From Patiria pectinifera (taxonomy: Eukaryota > Echinodermata > Asteroidea > Valvatida > Asterinidae): 64,000 bases of DNA. Location: positions 13,197,430 to 13,261,429 of the forward strand of contig CM057129.1 of assembly GCA_029964075.1 (NCBI GenBank). The letters are read 5' to 3'. Every line of letters starts with the position of its first letter. Position 1 is the first letter of the stretch. The translations under genes were made by a program, and so were the position numbers. Shown here one piece after another: positions 1 through 37,264 of the stretch. The notes under the pieces were generated by a model. That model was not told the origin of the DNA. It ran no database searches and saw nothing but the letters and a program-made list of their open reading frames with translations.

Positions 1-745
1 GCCTCCTCCCGAGCATCATCATGACGTCGCCTCTCCAAGATCAGATGGTCTGGGGGCAGCTTGCTGGGCATTTTGGCCCTCTGTTATTAAAGTTGAAATT
101 TGTATTAATAAAAAAGAGGAAAACTGACAATGAATTGAAATAAATCCAGAACAAAACGAAAAAAACAGTAACTGCGCATGTTCAGTGCATATCCGGCAAA
201 CTAACGTTTACTAAAGGTAAAATATCCACTGCCTTAACTTTAAGTTTTGTTAGTGTTTGAAAAGAGTTAAAGCATCCAATTTAATTTTAAAAAGATTGAA
301 TGATCATTGATGAAATAAACTCACAATTGCCACTGAGTGTGGAGTTGGGCCAGCATACTCCCTCGTTCTGCGGGGTTTTTGTGTTGCTAACATAATGTCT
401 CCTTCCTACTTGTACGCTTCCAGATGCGTCGATGCAGAACAGCACCTGAACAGTAGCCCGAGAAAATTTCGCCACACACGGCTACGCTGCGCTACAGGAT
501 CGGCGGAACGGCAACTCGTACGGTGCACGGAACGAGTAATGTCAGCTCAGGTTAAGATTTTAGGTTCCAGAAATTATCCGAATAACAGCCAGTTTTCTGG
601 TTAAAATAGAGCTAACAAATATCACCGACTTTTCATTTTCAATCAAATCCCTACAGTTGCTGAATATAAAAATTATTACTGACCAAAAAACATGAGCAAA
701 CCTACGATTAAAAAGTACGAACTTTCGCCAAATGGCACCGACCCT
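1..745. other. Unassigned intergenic sequence
   Basis: A+T-rich sequence with only short uninformative frames. No splice-supported exon or repeat family was recognised. Confidence 0.5.
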
Positions 746-2625
746 AGCTAGCGGTAGCGCCAGTATCACAACTCCAGCAGTACCACTAATCATAATTTAT
801 GCCGTGAACAGTGCAGCGTCATCAAACTTATGAATTATGTACATCGTCGGCCCGCGCGTGATCGTCGTGTGCATGTCCTTAGCTAGGCGCAGGCCCACTG
901 CAGCACTGTCACACATACATGTACATGTGCATGTACATGTACATGTATACCCATGGTTCCGTACATAATTTATCGGGCATAACATGCACAATATTACGAC
1001 TCGGCCATGATTGCCGTACACGCGACCTTCGATACCCCCTCCTCCTGCAATCGGTGCGGTACTGTCCCCCCATGATCTATATACTTGTTTTATAGCTGCA
1101 TGGGTTAAAACCATTGATCTCAATTAGTAAAGTCATCAATGTAATGGAGATCAATGGTTAAAACACAGAGCAAGTTAAACGAGAACTATGCCCGGTTATC
1201 TTTATCATCATTGTAGGAAATTTCGAATTAATTAAATCAAATCAAAATGTGTTCGGTGATGTTGACAAGTAAAAAAAAAAGGGAGGCACCGGCAAAAGCA
1301 ACAACAAAACAGGCCCAATTCCAAATTGAAATTTTGTAAGACAAAATAATATACATGTACTTCAAAAATTAGGAAGAACGATAAAACATGATCCGCCGTG
1401 ACTCGTCAGCTCATGGTGTTGCTTGAGATCTAATGCCGCTTGGAGGTGGTATACATACCCAAAATTGGGCCTAATGCAAACATCAAAATTTGGGAGATTC
1501 GCCATGTTATTTGCGACCATATGCGCTTCTCCTAATGCACCGTTTAAGCTTGCATGGTGGGCCCATACGTTTTCCTCGATTAAAAAAAAATATGGTAATT
1601 TTCTTGGTAAAACCATGGAGGAATAAAACCACCAGCCCTCTTTGGCACTAAAATCATTACACAAACATTTTCTGCATGCAGGGAAAGTGTCAGCTTCACA
1701 GTTAATCTATTGTTCCCTGTGAAAAATATTGAGACAAGCTAGGTCAACCATCCCATACACTTGGGTAAAAGGATAAATCATAAGCATCTCCAAGGATTTC
1801 TGTGGTTATGGCGTTAGGCATTCCACGGATGCACACGGAAGTAATTGAAAACCGCGGAGATTTTTCGTAAGGGGACATTTTTTTTCAATTCAACGACAGA
1901 AATAAGATTTTGATATTACAGATTTAAATCCATTAATTCAAAATAAATTCTTTATTCAATATATTAACAAGGTTTTTGTAAATATGGTAAGTTGTATGGT
2001 TGTCAAAAGGAAAAGAGTAAAAATAAACAAACTAAATAACAATTAATGCAAGCGTTCACGAAAAAGTATTCCTACCTACTTTTTGAATGCTAAATGTAAT
2101 AATAAATCATGGAAGAATATGCATGGGACCCGAATCATCTGCCCAAGCCGGTTAATCTAACATTGGTCGTTTCAAAAACGAAGGCTCCCCTTTATTTAAT
2201 ATCTATTCGTATGATAATTTTTAAGCGCACGTTGATCGACTAAAATGCCGACACTGTGTAAAATAGTATCCGCCGAGCACAATCCGTTTTCGTTTTGTAC
2301 TACCGTTGACGAATTACAGATCAGTTAGCCCAAGTACAAGTAATTCTACCTCCGTGGTACAACCGATTGCACTAGTTAGTTTGGGGTGGGAAGGATGACA
2401 TGTCACACTGAGCTGCCCCTGCTCAAACACAAGTTACATTCCGAAAGTTGACCGATCATTAGATCGAAACCGGCCTCCCGCTCTCCGGCCGGAGCTCCGC
2501 CACTGATCGCCATCGATACTGCATATTTTAAGTCCTGTGACGTGCGTACCTGACTTGTGGTGACGTAAGCATAAATTATCATAAGTGGTACTGCTGGAGT
2601 TGTGATACTGGCGCTACCCTAGCTA
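746..2625. mobile_element. Possible foldback/TIR element bounded by 35-bp perfect inverted repeats
   Basis: 753-787 and 2584-2618 are perfect reverse complements (core GGTAGCGCCAGTATCAC), and the similarity extends at lower identity to about 55 bp. The interior shows a TACATG run at 917-948, a 13-bp-stem hairpin at 1109-1159 and no transposase-like frame. Element ends and a target duplication are not resolved, so two independent copies of one short repeat is an alternative. Confidence 0.5.
917..948. repeat. TACATG microsatellite
   Basis: Nearly perfect run of the palindromic hexamer TACATG/CATGTA. Confidence 0.8.
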
Positions 2626-3593
2626 GCGCTGCGGCGATATTGATGTGACGTCAAGCCTAGCAACAAAATAACAGTAATATGGCGCCCTCAATAGTTAGTA
2701 CACCGCCACACAGACGGGACTACTGTATTCATCAATAGTCTTGATTACTATTCATTTATTTATTTATTTATTTCGTACATCATCCAACAGAGCAAGTGCC
2801 AAAGACGGATGGATAAATTGATTAATTTACAGTAAAACATTAAAAAAATACCAAATCTGCATAAGAATCAAGACATCAAAAAAAAAAATAAAAATAAAAA
2901 AAAATGCACAAGATGAAACAGGCCCACTCTGAGCGTGACATGAAGGTAGTCCCATGCATTCATATCAAGACTAGTACATGTACAATGTATAAGTCTTAAC
3001 ATCCATAATTTAGTCCCTGTAAAAACAAGAATCACTTTGCTTGGATATAAATCTGGAACGACACTTACAAAAAGTATTTGGGCTCAGCCCCCTCCCCTCC
3101 CCCCCCCCTAAAAAATAGTGTGTTCACCTCAGTCCATCTGCGGCGGAATTAACTTTTGAAACTGACGCGCAAGGAAAAAATGCCGAAGTATCACAGCTTT
3201 CTAACATGTATGAAAATATGGGTATAACAATTATTATGTCCAATCTTTATCCCAAATTAAGTTGGAAACCTTACAGTTGTTTGGCATATTATATTATGTC
3301 GGGGCGTATCTCGAGTGGCTTTTGGCGCTGGCGGCGAATTTAAATTTGAGAAATAAAGCCTCAGCTAAAAGCTCTAACATTCATTACCAGCACGTTGGCG
3401 TAAAAGTTGGTACCTTGATCTGGTCTTAACTTTTTCTTTCAAATGGGGCTTGACTCGCTGCCGAAGTGTATTGAACGTGATGGGGAGTAATAAATAAAGG
3501 TCTGATATTTTCTACACAAACCCCCGGTGTAAGGGGTTTTCCATAGAAATTTTCAGATGCCAACATTTACGACAATGTGTTAGTAATGATTTG
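2626..3593. other. Unassigned intergenic sequence
   Basis: Contains a TTTA run at 2754-2773, an A-rich stretch near 2880-2905 and a C-rich run near 3095-3110. No gene or known element seen. Confidence 0.5.
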
Positions 3594-3750
3594 GTGGCGC
3601 TTAAAACACTGTATTGTTACGGTCAATATTGCTTCATTGTTTGACGGTTTCTTATGAAATTAAATCTCGCAATGTTTTAAACATGACGACAAATCACTAG
3701 ACGAAAATTCAATTTAATTTTTTTTGTATTTCTGGAGCTGTTGCCCCCCA
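3594..3750 (+). repeat. Direct duplication, copy 1
   Basis: About 150 bp closely matching 4684-4838, starting cgcttaaaacactgtattg and ending ctggagctgttgcccc. The two copies flank the hAT-like element, about 1.09 kb apart. Confidence 0.75.
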
Positions 3751-3859
3751 AACGAGTTAGGTGGTGGATAATTATCGAGACCACTTTGTATGTGGCGCGC
3801 GCTCTATTGTAAGAACATTGGTGCGGATGCTGCACTATTGAACAAAAATAACAACTCAG

Positions 3860-4489
3860 CAGTGTTGTAGTCGAGTCCTCCTCATCCGAGTCCGAGTCCG
3901 AGTCCGAGTCCTTGAGCAAAGGACTCGAGTCCGAGTCCGAGTCCTTGTCAATTTTTGATGTCCGAGTCCGAGTCCGAGTCCGAGTCCTTGAAAAAAGGAC
4001 TCGAGTCCGAGTCTGAGTCCTTATGTATCAAATTCAAGTCGCGGTTCACCAATACTATATTAACGTTTTCAAAATGTCACTATCAAATGTCAGGTGATAG
4101 AGAAGGGGTAATGGTTTTGGCTGTATGCACTATGCAATGCATTCATTATGTTTATAATGTACATTAAAAAAAACTTGCATTATGAATCAATTGATCATTG
4201 ATCAATCGGCAAGTTATTTTTGCGAGCGGCAGAACTGCGGAATTCGGTTCCACAGCAAAACCAAATCAAGGTGAAAGACATAAAATAATTGAAATAAAAC
4301 ACCTAAAAAAGACCCGATTTTGCCGGACTCGAGCCGGACTCGAAGCCGAGTCCTCGAGTCCTTGGGGTCCGAGTCCGAGTCCGAGTCCGAGTCCTTGAGC
4401 AAAGGACTCGAGTCCAAGTCCGAGTCCTTGAAAAAAGGACTCGAGTCCGGACTCGAGTCCGAGTCCCGAGTCCGAGTCCTACAACACTG
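3860..4489. mobile_element. hAT-like non-autonomous element with hexamer-repeat interior
   Basis: Ends are inverted repeats CAGTGTTGTAG and CTACAACACTG, directly flanked by a perfect 8-bp duplication CAACTCAG (3852-3859 and 4490-4497). Eight-base duplications and a CAGTG-type terminus are typical of hAT transposons. Both subterminal zones are long runs of GAGTCC (3871-4020 and about 4321-4480), with about 300 bp of other sequence between. No transposase is encoded. A degenerate relative starting near 33996 has the same TGTTGTAGTCGA start. Confidence 0.8.
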
Positions 4490-4683
4490 CAACTCAGTTT
4501 TCGATCAATAACTCAAGAAATACAAAATGTATGAAACTGAAATTTCGTGCAATTTATTTCCACGATGTGTAACAGAGGGGTTTGAATATCATTAGAAACA
4601 GTCCAACGATAAAAATAATATGATCGTAACAATGTAGTGTTTTACACGCGAAAAATTCACATTGATTTCCATTCCGATTGCAC

Positions 4684-4838
4684 TTGTCGCGCTTAAAACA
4701 CTGTATTGTTACGGTCAATATTGCTGCATTGTTTGACGGTTTCTTATGAAATTAAATCTCGTAATGTTAAACACAACGACAAATCACTACAAGGAAATTC
4801 AATTTAAAACATCTTGTATTTCTGGAGTTGTTGCCCCA
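4684..4838 (+). repeat. Direct duplication, copy 2
   Basis: Second copy of the 3594-3750 segment with a few substitutions and a small indel near the end. Confidence 0.75.
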
Positions 4839-5179
4839 ACAACTTTGTTGCTTTTCTGATAGCAGAAAAAACAGATGGCCACTTTTCGTCCGCCAGCCGG
4901 CTAGGAGGAAAAAGTAAAATCTGCATTTCTGGTAGCAGAAAAGCACAAAAGTAGAAAAATAAAATTTTACAAAAAAGTTCAATTAGTTTTTCAAGTAGCA
5001 GAAAATCCGAAAAGTCGAAAAATGTATTATTTAAAAACGTAATAGGCCTATCTGTTTTTCTGCTTTTCTGATAGCGGAAAAGCAGGTGGCAACTTTTTGT
5101 CCTCCGTAGTTAATTTTTCAGCCTACTTGATCTCTACGACTCAACAGAGGGCGCTGTGTTTTCATGCTAGGACCTATCT
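4839..5179. other. Degenerate short repeats
   Basis: Three or four variants of a box like cttttctgatagcagaaaa occur between about 4850 and 5090, followed by caacagagggcgctgt at about 5141. No gene seen. Confidence 0.5.
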
Positions 5180-5214
5180 GGTCGATGTTATTTCTCAAAC
5201 GCCACAGGTCGAAC
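5180..5214 (-). repeat. 35-bp inverted repeat, left copy
   Basis: Perfect reverse complement of 10560-10594 and contains CTCAAACGCCACAGGTCGA, the core of the arrays at 5.8-6.7 and 8.6-10.1 kb. Together the two copies bracket both arrays. Confidence 0.85.
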
Positions 5215-5819
5215 AGAACGATCCGAACAAAGATAGATTCTATATCGCTTGAGGGCGCTGTTCTTTTCGCGCATACTATTAAACTTGCAAAAGTGCTTTG
5301 AGAAGTGCAATCCACACGTAGATATTTCTACGCTCGGTCGGCAAACTGCACATTTTGCCAAACACGGGTTGCAAAACTATGAAGGTCCAACCATGGAGGT
5401 AGAATTGGTCCAACACTGCAAAAATGAGGAAGAGTTATACGGATAACCAAATTATTATTGGATTGTTAGAAATACAACATTGTCAACAAAGCTACCACGT
5501 GCCTTCAGTTTACTGTGTATTGAGGGCGTTATGAGGACTTTCGTTTTGGAAAAATTTTTTGTCAACTGGCACGGCTTAAATTAACGCGTACGCGTCCATG
5601 AAGTCGACGCTGCGCCCTATTTAATTAAATGACTCAAAAACGATTAGACAATAATCATGAACAGGACGTTGTCCGTACCGAGGGTAGAACTAAATGTGCA
5701 AACATATTTTGCCCGGCCGTGTAAATTCGAAAAGCGGGGTGGTGGGTGCATGATGGTTGGTGAGGGCCTCGACACCAGCTGAGTCTTGGGAGCGATCTTC
5801 ACCATGTACACAAATTGTG

Positions 5820-6715
5820 TACTGTGCCGTTTGAGATGGTTTTTATAAATGGTTTATATGCATGTATACAGGCTAAATCGACCTAGCGTTTGAGATGGTT
5901 TTTAATTCGTATATGCTAAATCGACCTGTGGCGTTTGAGATGGTTTTTTATATGCTAAATCGACCTGTGGCGTTTGAGATGGTTTTTGTACACAGTTTAT
6001 ATGCATGTACAGGCTAAATCGACCTGTGGCGTTTGAGATGCTTTTTGTACATGTTAAATCGACCTGTGGCGTTTGAGATGGTTATTGTACATGGTTTACA
6101 TACATGTACTGGCTAAATCGACCTGTGGCGTTTGCGATGTTTTTTTTGTACATGGTTTATATATGCATGTACAGGCAAAATCGACCTGTGGCGTTTGAGA
6201 TGGTTTTTGTACATGGTTTATATGCATGTTCAGGCTCATCGACCTGTGGCGTTTGAGAGGGTTTTTGTACATGTTTTAATGCATCTACAGGCAAAATCGA
6301 CCTGTGGCGTTTGAGATGGTTTTTGTACATGGTTTATATATGCATGTACAGGCAAAATCGACCTGTGGCGTTTGAGATGGTTTTTGTACATGGTTTATAT
6401 GCATGTTCAGGCTCATCGACCTGTGGCGTTTGAGAGGGTTTTTGTACATGTTTTAATGCATGTACAGGCAAAATCGACCTGTGGCGTTTGAGATGGTTTT
6501 TGTACATGCTTTACATGCATGTACAGGCTAAATCGACCTGTGGCGTTTGAGATGGTTATTTTGTACGTGGCTTATATGCATGTATAGGCAAATTCGACCT
6601 GTAGCGTTTGAGATGGTTTTTGTACATGGTTTACATACATGTACAGGCTAAATCGACCTGTGGCGTTTGAGATGCTTTTTGTACATGGTTTATATGCATG
6701 TATAGGCAAAATCTC
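5820..6715 (+). repeat. Left array of ~59-bp repeat
   Basis: About 16 units, each with a core like CGACCTGTGGCGTTTGAGA followed by TGGTTTTTGTACATGG and a TGTACATGCATG-rich segment. Units vary in length because of deletions. The orientation is opposite to the right array. Confidence 0.92.
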
Positions 6716-8639
6716 ATGTATTAATTTTTTTGTAGGAAGGGTGAGGGACAATCTGCACAGTTGTCACCCACACAAGAAGAATGTTATTTAGATTTAGATT
6801 ATTTATTACAATCTGTCCTGAATGAGCATATCTTGTTTATTTTCAACCGACAAAACGAGCTTTATGAGCACCTATACATCGCAGACCGATTATACATGTC
6901 AAAAGTCTCATCAAATTGAAGGACCCACTTTCTGTTTGCAAACTTTTTTCAGAGAAACTATATTCATGTTTCCCTATTTGGAAGCTTTGAGAGGCAACAT
7001 TTTGGTTTCAGCTGAAACCGTCTTACCGTTTTTATTATTTTGAATATAGTTTTAAGGACTTTTGTTTTGATTTGCTCCATACATTACCTGAAAACCACCA
7101 ATAAACCCCAACAGCCCATCCGCTTCCTTTTTTGAGGCTGCATCCAACTTTTCTTCCTTTTTTTTGTTTGGTTTTAAATATCAAGCTTAACTTTTTAAAA
7201 AGATATTTCAGAAGCACAGATGCTCCACTACATGCCACGCACTTCTATTATTGTTGAAAACATGTTACCCTGAGACTCTGATCTGGCTGGGGTTTACCAA
7301 TCGATGTTCATGTAGCAAATACATAACATTCGATCTTAAATTTAACACTTGATCATTTCATGTTGGACAAAACTGTAATAACGATATTTTGGCATCCCGA
7401 TGAGAAATAACAAAGTTCTGATAATCTAGCAAGCACCTTCGGCTGAGTCGATGCGGGTCTTGTTTTTGACACAGATCATTCTTGCAAACCCCGACCATGC
7501 CCCGACGGATAGGTGGTGTGAGATCCTGTGAGTGCATGCAGTGTTCGATCGTGGGTCGTGTTCCCGCCGTTCGAGCGAGAGAACAATTAAAATACTCGCG
7601 TAAAGAACAAGAACAGACCGCCCGAACCATCTCAAACGCCACAGGTCGATCGATCTAAGTCAACAGAGGGCGCTGTTTCTTATGTTTTTCCTCATATAGG
7701 ATTTTCGGCATTTTTATCCCAGATTTTCTTATTCTCAAACAAACTGTGGGTCGGGGAACCATTTTTTTCTCGAAAGGGTACACCATAATCTACATGTCTG
7801 TGAAGTTTTATAAAATTCAGGGAACCAGACCGCGTGGCGAGCGGAAAAAAGGCCTTGTCCCACGGACTATATGTTTGTGTTACACAAACCATCTCAAACG
7901 CCACATGTCGATATATATCTATGTGTATACCCCCGCTTATATCAAAATAGCTTTTGTACCTTTTTCTCCACTTTTCAGTGCTATTTGAATGTTAAAAAAA
8001 CCTCGAATGATTAACATTTTCCTCCTCCTCACTAAAAAGCGGAGCCGGGGGGGGGGATTCCATAGCCCCCCCCCCCCCCTTGTCAAAAAGTGTGCTACCC
8101 CCAGGATTTTCGCCCTTGAATTGGGCTTTCCGTCCTAGATTTTGAAAGTGCTCCATGCAGACCTTCATTTTCAAAAAAGTTCCCGACAATTGTTGTTCCA
8201 GCTTTTTTTTTATACTCATAGGCTAAATCTCTAATCGTCTGCGCAATGGTAACAACCGCAAATAAACAACATGGTAATTGTACTTTGTCTATACTTCTGA
8301 ACTTTTATTGACAAAGAAATCGATGAAAATGTCTGGAAGTAATAAAAACTCCTTTTTGTAAAAAAAATAATATTGCTACGGTAATGCAATTCAATGTTAT
8401 CGTCGGAATTTACCTAAATACCAAAGTAATATACCTATTTGAAGTAGTCTGTGGCGGTTCACAAACGAGCAGCCTAACATTCAGGTTTTTTTTAATAATT
8501 TGTTCGGGGGGCTTGAGCCCCCCCCCCCCCACCCGAGAGGAAGTTGTCAATTTGTTTTTTTATTTTTGGTGTTTTTTAATAATTTTTTCCCCCTCGATTT
8601 GACCTTGGTGATATGTATCTGTCCTTGTTTCGAGTTGTA
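6716..8639. other. Spacer between the inverted arrays
   Basis: Holds two isolated cores, at about 7628-7652 and 7888-7913, in the orientation of the right array. The first is followed by caacagagggcgctgt, as near 5141. A G run and C run form a homopolymer pair near 8047-8080. No supported gene. Confidence 0.6.
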
Positions 8640-10130
8640 TACATCTCATAACGCCACAGGTCGATTTTGCCTGTACATGCATATAAGCCACGTACAAAAA
8701 CCATCTCAAACGCCACAGGTCGATTTTGCCTGTACATGCATATAAACCATGTACAAAAACCATCTCAAACGCCACAGGACGATTTAGCCTGTACAATGCA
8801 TATAAACCATGTACAAAAACCATCTCAAACGCCACAGGACGATTTAGCCTGTACAATGCATATAAACCATGTACAAAAACCATCTCAAACGCCAAATGTC
8901 GATTTAGCCTGTATATGTATGTAAACCATGTACAAAAACCATCTCAAACGCCACAGGTCGATTTAGCCTGTACATGCATATAAGCCACGTACAAAAACCA
9001 TCTCAAACGCCACAGGTCGATTTTGCCTGTACATGCATATATAAACCATGTACAAAAAGCATCTCAAACGCCACAGGTCGATTTTGCCTGTACATGCATA
9101 TATAAACCATGTACAAAAAGCATCTCAAACGCCACAGGTTGATTTAGCCTGTACATGCATATAAACCATGTTCAAAAACCATCTCAAACGCCACAGGTCG
9201 AATTTGCCTATACATGCATATATAAACCATAAACAAAAACCATCTCAAACGCCACATGTCGATTTAGCCTGTACATGCATATTATAAACTAGGTACAAAA
9301 ACCATCTCAAACGCCACAGGTCGATTTTGCCTATACATGCATTATAAACCATGTACAAAAACCATCTCAAACGCCACAGGTCGATTTAGCCCATCTCAAA
9401 CGCCACAGGTCGATTTAGCCTGTACATGCATATAAACCATGTACAAAAACCATCTCAAACGCCACAGGTCGATTTTGCCTGTACATGCATATATAAACCA
9501 TGTACAAAAACCATCTCAAACGCCACAGGTCGAATTTGCCTATACATGCATATATAAACCATGTACAAAAACCATCTCAAACGCCACAGGTCGATTTTGC
9601 CTGTGCATGCATATTATAAACTATGTACAAAAACCATTTCAAACGCCACAGGTCGATTTAGCCTGTACATGCATGTAAAGCATGTACAAAAACCATCTCA
9701 AACGCCACAGGTCGATTTTGCCTGTACATGCATATAAACCATGTACAAAAAGCATCTCAAACGCCACAGGTCGATTTAGCCTGTGCATGCATATTATAAA
9801 CTATGTACAAAAACCATTTCAAACGCCACAGGTCGATTTTGCCTATACATGCATTATAAACCATGTACAAAAACCACCTCAAACGCCACAGGTCGATTTA
9901 GCCCATCTCAAACGCCACAGGTCGATTTAGCCTGTACATGCATGTAAAACATGTACAAGAAGCATCTCAAACGCCACAGGTCGATGAGCCTGAACATGCA
10001 TATAAACCATGTACAAAAAGCATCTCAAACGCCACAGGTCGATTTATTAACCATGTACAAAAACCATCTCAAACGCCACAGGTCGATGCACTCCGTATGC
10101 AGATTTATTCCGCGGCCTGTGCCAAACACA
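8640..10130 (-). repeat. Right array of ~59-bp repeat, inverted relative to the left array
   Basis: About 26 cores of CTCAAACGCCACAGGTCGA separated by TTTAGCCTGTACATGCAT-like and ACCATGTACAAAAA-like segments. The array decays at its right end (10080-10135). Frames that stay open across it are a product of the period, not genes. Confidence 0.92.
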
Positions 10131-10559
10131 GGTCGACTTATTCATTATAACTCCACACAAATACATGAAAAGATTCAGGAACAAATAAACCACTGAAGAA
10201 GGACCCGGTCCGAACGCTTGAGAATTATTTTGGTAAGCACTACTTTGCCGGAAATTTTTTATACCTCCATATAAATTGCATGAAATATTGATAATATGCA
10301 CTTAATTCAGACGTAACTAATAATACAAATTAAAGCACGATAAATTTGGCAAAAAGGACACGTAAAACATTCCAAAATTGTAATCAGCCTGTACATAATA
10401 AAGAAAAACACACAATAAACTTTTTTATAACGAAACACTTCTAGGCTAAATTATCAACGCTAAGCCACTGAATGACTTGATCAAGTCTAAACCAGCCTCG
10501 CACGGCGTCCTCGTGTGGTACGAAACTCATTTTCCTTCGGATCTTTCTGCTGATGCAGC
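10131..10559. other. Flank between the right array and HSD17B4
   Basis: Non-repetitive A+T-rich sequence turning more G+C-rich from about 10460. The HSD17B4 promoter and 5' UTR are likely within this stretch and up to 10681, but no decisive core promoter element was identified. Confidence 0.4.
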
Positions 10560-10594
10560 GTTCGACCTGTGGCGTTTGAGAAATAACATCGACC
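10560..10594 (+). repeat. 35-bp inverted repeat, right copy, 88 bp upstream of the HSD17B4 ATG
   Basis: Perfect reverse complement of 5180-5214. It contains the array core and lies in the presumed promoter or 5' UTR of HSD17B4. Confidence 0.85.
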
Positions 10595-10681
10595 GTCATA
10601 TCTCGCTGCCCTTGAACCAAACTTTGCTGGAGCTGGAACTGTCGGCCGTTCGTCAAGAGCTGAAGAAAGTGACTACGTGAA

Positions 10682-36127
<25,446 letters not shown>

Positions 36128-36454
36128 ACAACCCAAGCCAAATCTAGAACACCCCAGCCAAGATCTAGGTTGCCCCAGTCGAGCAAGGCTGGGGTGTGAG
36201 GGACATCAGCCGCCTGACACTTGACAAATCTACCTGAATACAGGTTGTATAATTATCATTAAAGCCCAAAGGATCATTTGCAATTAGCCGGAATTGTACC
36301 TACCGATTTAACAACTCAAACCTTGCTACAAGTGACTATAGGACTAGTACCAAATACCCATTATTGTTCCACCTGAAATGGTAATGTTTGGAAGGAAACC
36401 ATAATTGAAGGTGGTTTCAATAAAGAGTGCCTGCAAGCTCACGTTTTTACAGCA
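36128..36454 (+). other. HSD17B4: HSD17B4 3' UTR and end of transcript
   Basis: Unique sequence from the stop codon to a canonical poly(A) signal at 36419-36424, so cleavage is expected at about 36434-36454. A MITE begins at 36455, directly at the presumed transcript end. Confidence 0.7.
36419..36424 (+). terminator. HSD17B4: AATAAA poly(A) signal of HSD17B4
   Basis: Canonical AATAAA 292 bases past the stop codon, the first such hexamer in the 3' flank. Confidence 0.75.
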
Positions 36455-36802
36455 TTAGGCCAAAAAAAAAAGTCTCCGGTTTCTGGTATGCGCGTCGGCA
36501 AACTTAAAAAGTTTTTTTTTTTTTCAATGTAAGATGATGGCTCAAAACCGCCAAACTCACTTGACTGGAATCCTGCTGCCGCACAATTTTAACATGTTTT
36601 TAGATGGGGTTTTGATCGAGTTTAAGCTTTATGTGGCCTTTCTGGGCTCCAATACATTTTGCACTAAATTTAGTCGGGCACCATTTGCAGTCATCAGCCG
36701 ATATTTGAAGGAAAAAAAGTCACACAAAAAAAAGCCGCGTTGCTGCACCACTTTTGGGGCAAGCTTCATACCAGAAACCAGAGACTTTTTTGTTTGGCCT
36801 TA
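36455..36802. mobile_element. AGGCC-ended MITE, copy 2, at the HSD17B4 transcript end
   Basis: Starts TTAGGCCAAAAAAAAAAGTC and ends GACTTTTTTGTTTGGCCTTA. The interior is in the opposite orientation to copies 1 and 3. Confidence 0.85.
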
Positions 36803-37264
36803 GCAAAGGAATCCAGTTACAAGTCCCCCAAAATTTACGCATATGTTTTCTCTGTGTTTTTTTCAAAACCTATAGTAGCCACTGAGCTTAAACTTGAACA
36901 GGCTAGCTGTTGTGCACTCATCTTAAGATTTTGAGCAATTTTGCTGTTCCAAACGGGGAAAAAAATTCACAAAAGCAAAATTATCCTGCGTACTTTAAGA
37001 AGATTGGTTTTGTGAGTCAGAGATTCATGGATTCATTGTAGCAAGACTAGATAAACCTAGTACTGTAAAGCTGGTCCCATCGCATGCAGAATTCTATGCA
37101 ATTGAGAATGTCTGTTCTATTTTATAAATTTGGTCGACACAATGAGCTTGATTTTACATTCTTTGGCATTAATGAGTAATCCCATATGATAGCACTGCCT
37201 GTTAATCAGCTTGTTAGGCTAGGACCAGCACAAACTATGCCGTTTTAGTTGTAGTTAAGTCCTT
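36803..37264. other. Unassigned intergenic sequence
   Basis: No repeat family or coding signal recognised. Confidence 0.5.

Noticed and set aside
8560-10200. Several open frames of 70-110 codons across the ~59-bp array, with recurring peptides such as CTKTISNATGR
   Set aside because: They are translations of a tandem repeat whose unit lengths are not multiples of three. There is no splice, start or conservation evidence.
10441-10530. Minus-strand peptide MSFVPHEDAVRGWFRLDQV upstream of HSD17B4, as a divergent gene
   Set aside because: It looks protein-like, but it is only 29 codons, has no homologue I recognise and has no supporting exon further along the strand.
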